64,000 nt of DNA from positions 17,595,251-17,659,250 of the forward strand of contig JABAKD010000001.1 of NCBI GenBank assembly GCA_012845835.1, given 5' to 3'. The translations under genes and the position numbers were made by a program. The DNA is from Undaria pinnatifida (taxonomy: Eukaryota; Sar; Phaeophyceae; Laminariales; Alariaceae). The notes under the pieces were generated by a model that ran no database searches, was not told where the DNA came from, and saw only the letters and a list, made by a program, of their open reading frames with translations. Of the stretch, positions 63,831 to 64,000 are shown in pieces (positions within the stretch are counted from its first letter, which is position 1; every line of letters begins with the position of its first letter).

Positions 63831-64000
63831 GTCAGCTCACGCTATCACTGCAGTGGGATCCGAAGGGTGCGCCAGCTAGCGTTGGGTTGCGAAAGCAACT
63901 GAGTTAAATCGACACACGACGCGTATGAAAATACGTGGAAGTGTGGTAATCTTAAGCTTTATTTTTACCCATCCGCTGGAGGATGAAAAAAAAAAAAGAA
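63831..64000 (+). mobile_element. Poly(A)-tailed short retroposon, family B copy 3
   Basis: The most complete copy on the + strand: from GTCAGCTCACGCTATCACTG through GGGTTGCGAAAGCAACTGAG to CCATCCGCTGGAGGATG and an A-rich tail cut by the window end. Confidence 0.82.

Overview
The window is nuclear DNA of a eukaryote. Genes are split by many long introns with GT-AG borders, and the rest is crowded with microsatellites, minisatellites, small inverted-repeat elements, tRNA-derived retroposons and a decayed Ty3/gypsy-like element. A multi-modular beta-1,3-glucanase with this intron density, plus a chromodomain-type gypsy element, would suit a stramenopile and most plausibly a brown alga, whose storage glucan is laminarin. 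That placement is inference; no marker gene in the window fixes the species.

Left part (1-6.8 kb): a degenerate Ty3/gypsy-like retroelement on the + strand. It has gag fragments, a CCHC zinc knuckle, a 500-N assembly gap where protease, reverse transcriptase and RNase H should lie, then an integrase (HHCC, DD35E) and a chromodomain-like C-terminus. In-frame stops interrupt gag and integrase. A 222-bp piece of gag is duplicated without visible change at the very start of the window, and an 84-bp minisatellite lies between the copies.

Middle left (6.8-20.9 kb): I found no supportable gene. It holds retroposons of two families, (TAG)n, several minisatellites and miniature inverted-repeat elements.

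Right part (20.9-62.4 kb, minus strand): one very large gene. I assembled 24 exons by hand. All splice phases agree and give a continuous reading frame of 1,069 codons plus a stop at 20,936. Exons 1-13 encode a glycoside hydrolase family 81 (endo-1,3-beta-glucanase) domain without its N-terminal part, which lies beyond the right edge. Exons 14-24 encode three tandem CBM6 carbohydrate-binding modules with Pro/Ser/Thr-rich or acidic linkers. Each CBM6 is cut at the same three places and phases, so the modules arose by duplication of a multi-exon unit. The expected product is a secreted or wall/vacuole-acting beta-1,3-glucanase with three glucan-binding modules; its signal peptide would be outside the window.

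The most unusual signal is in the introns of this gene. Many tandem arrays begin at or within a few tens of bases of a splice junction, and several are built from the junction itself: copies of exon ends with their donor or acceptor are iterated inside the adjacent intron. In addition, one arm of a miniature inverted-repeat element has been amplified into three independent 100-160 bp tandem arrays.
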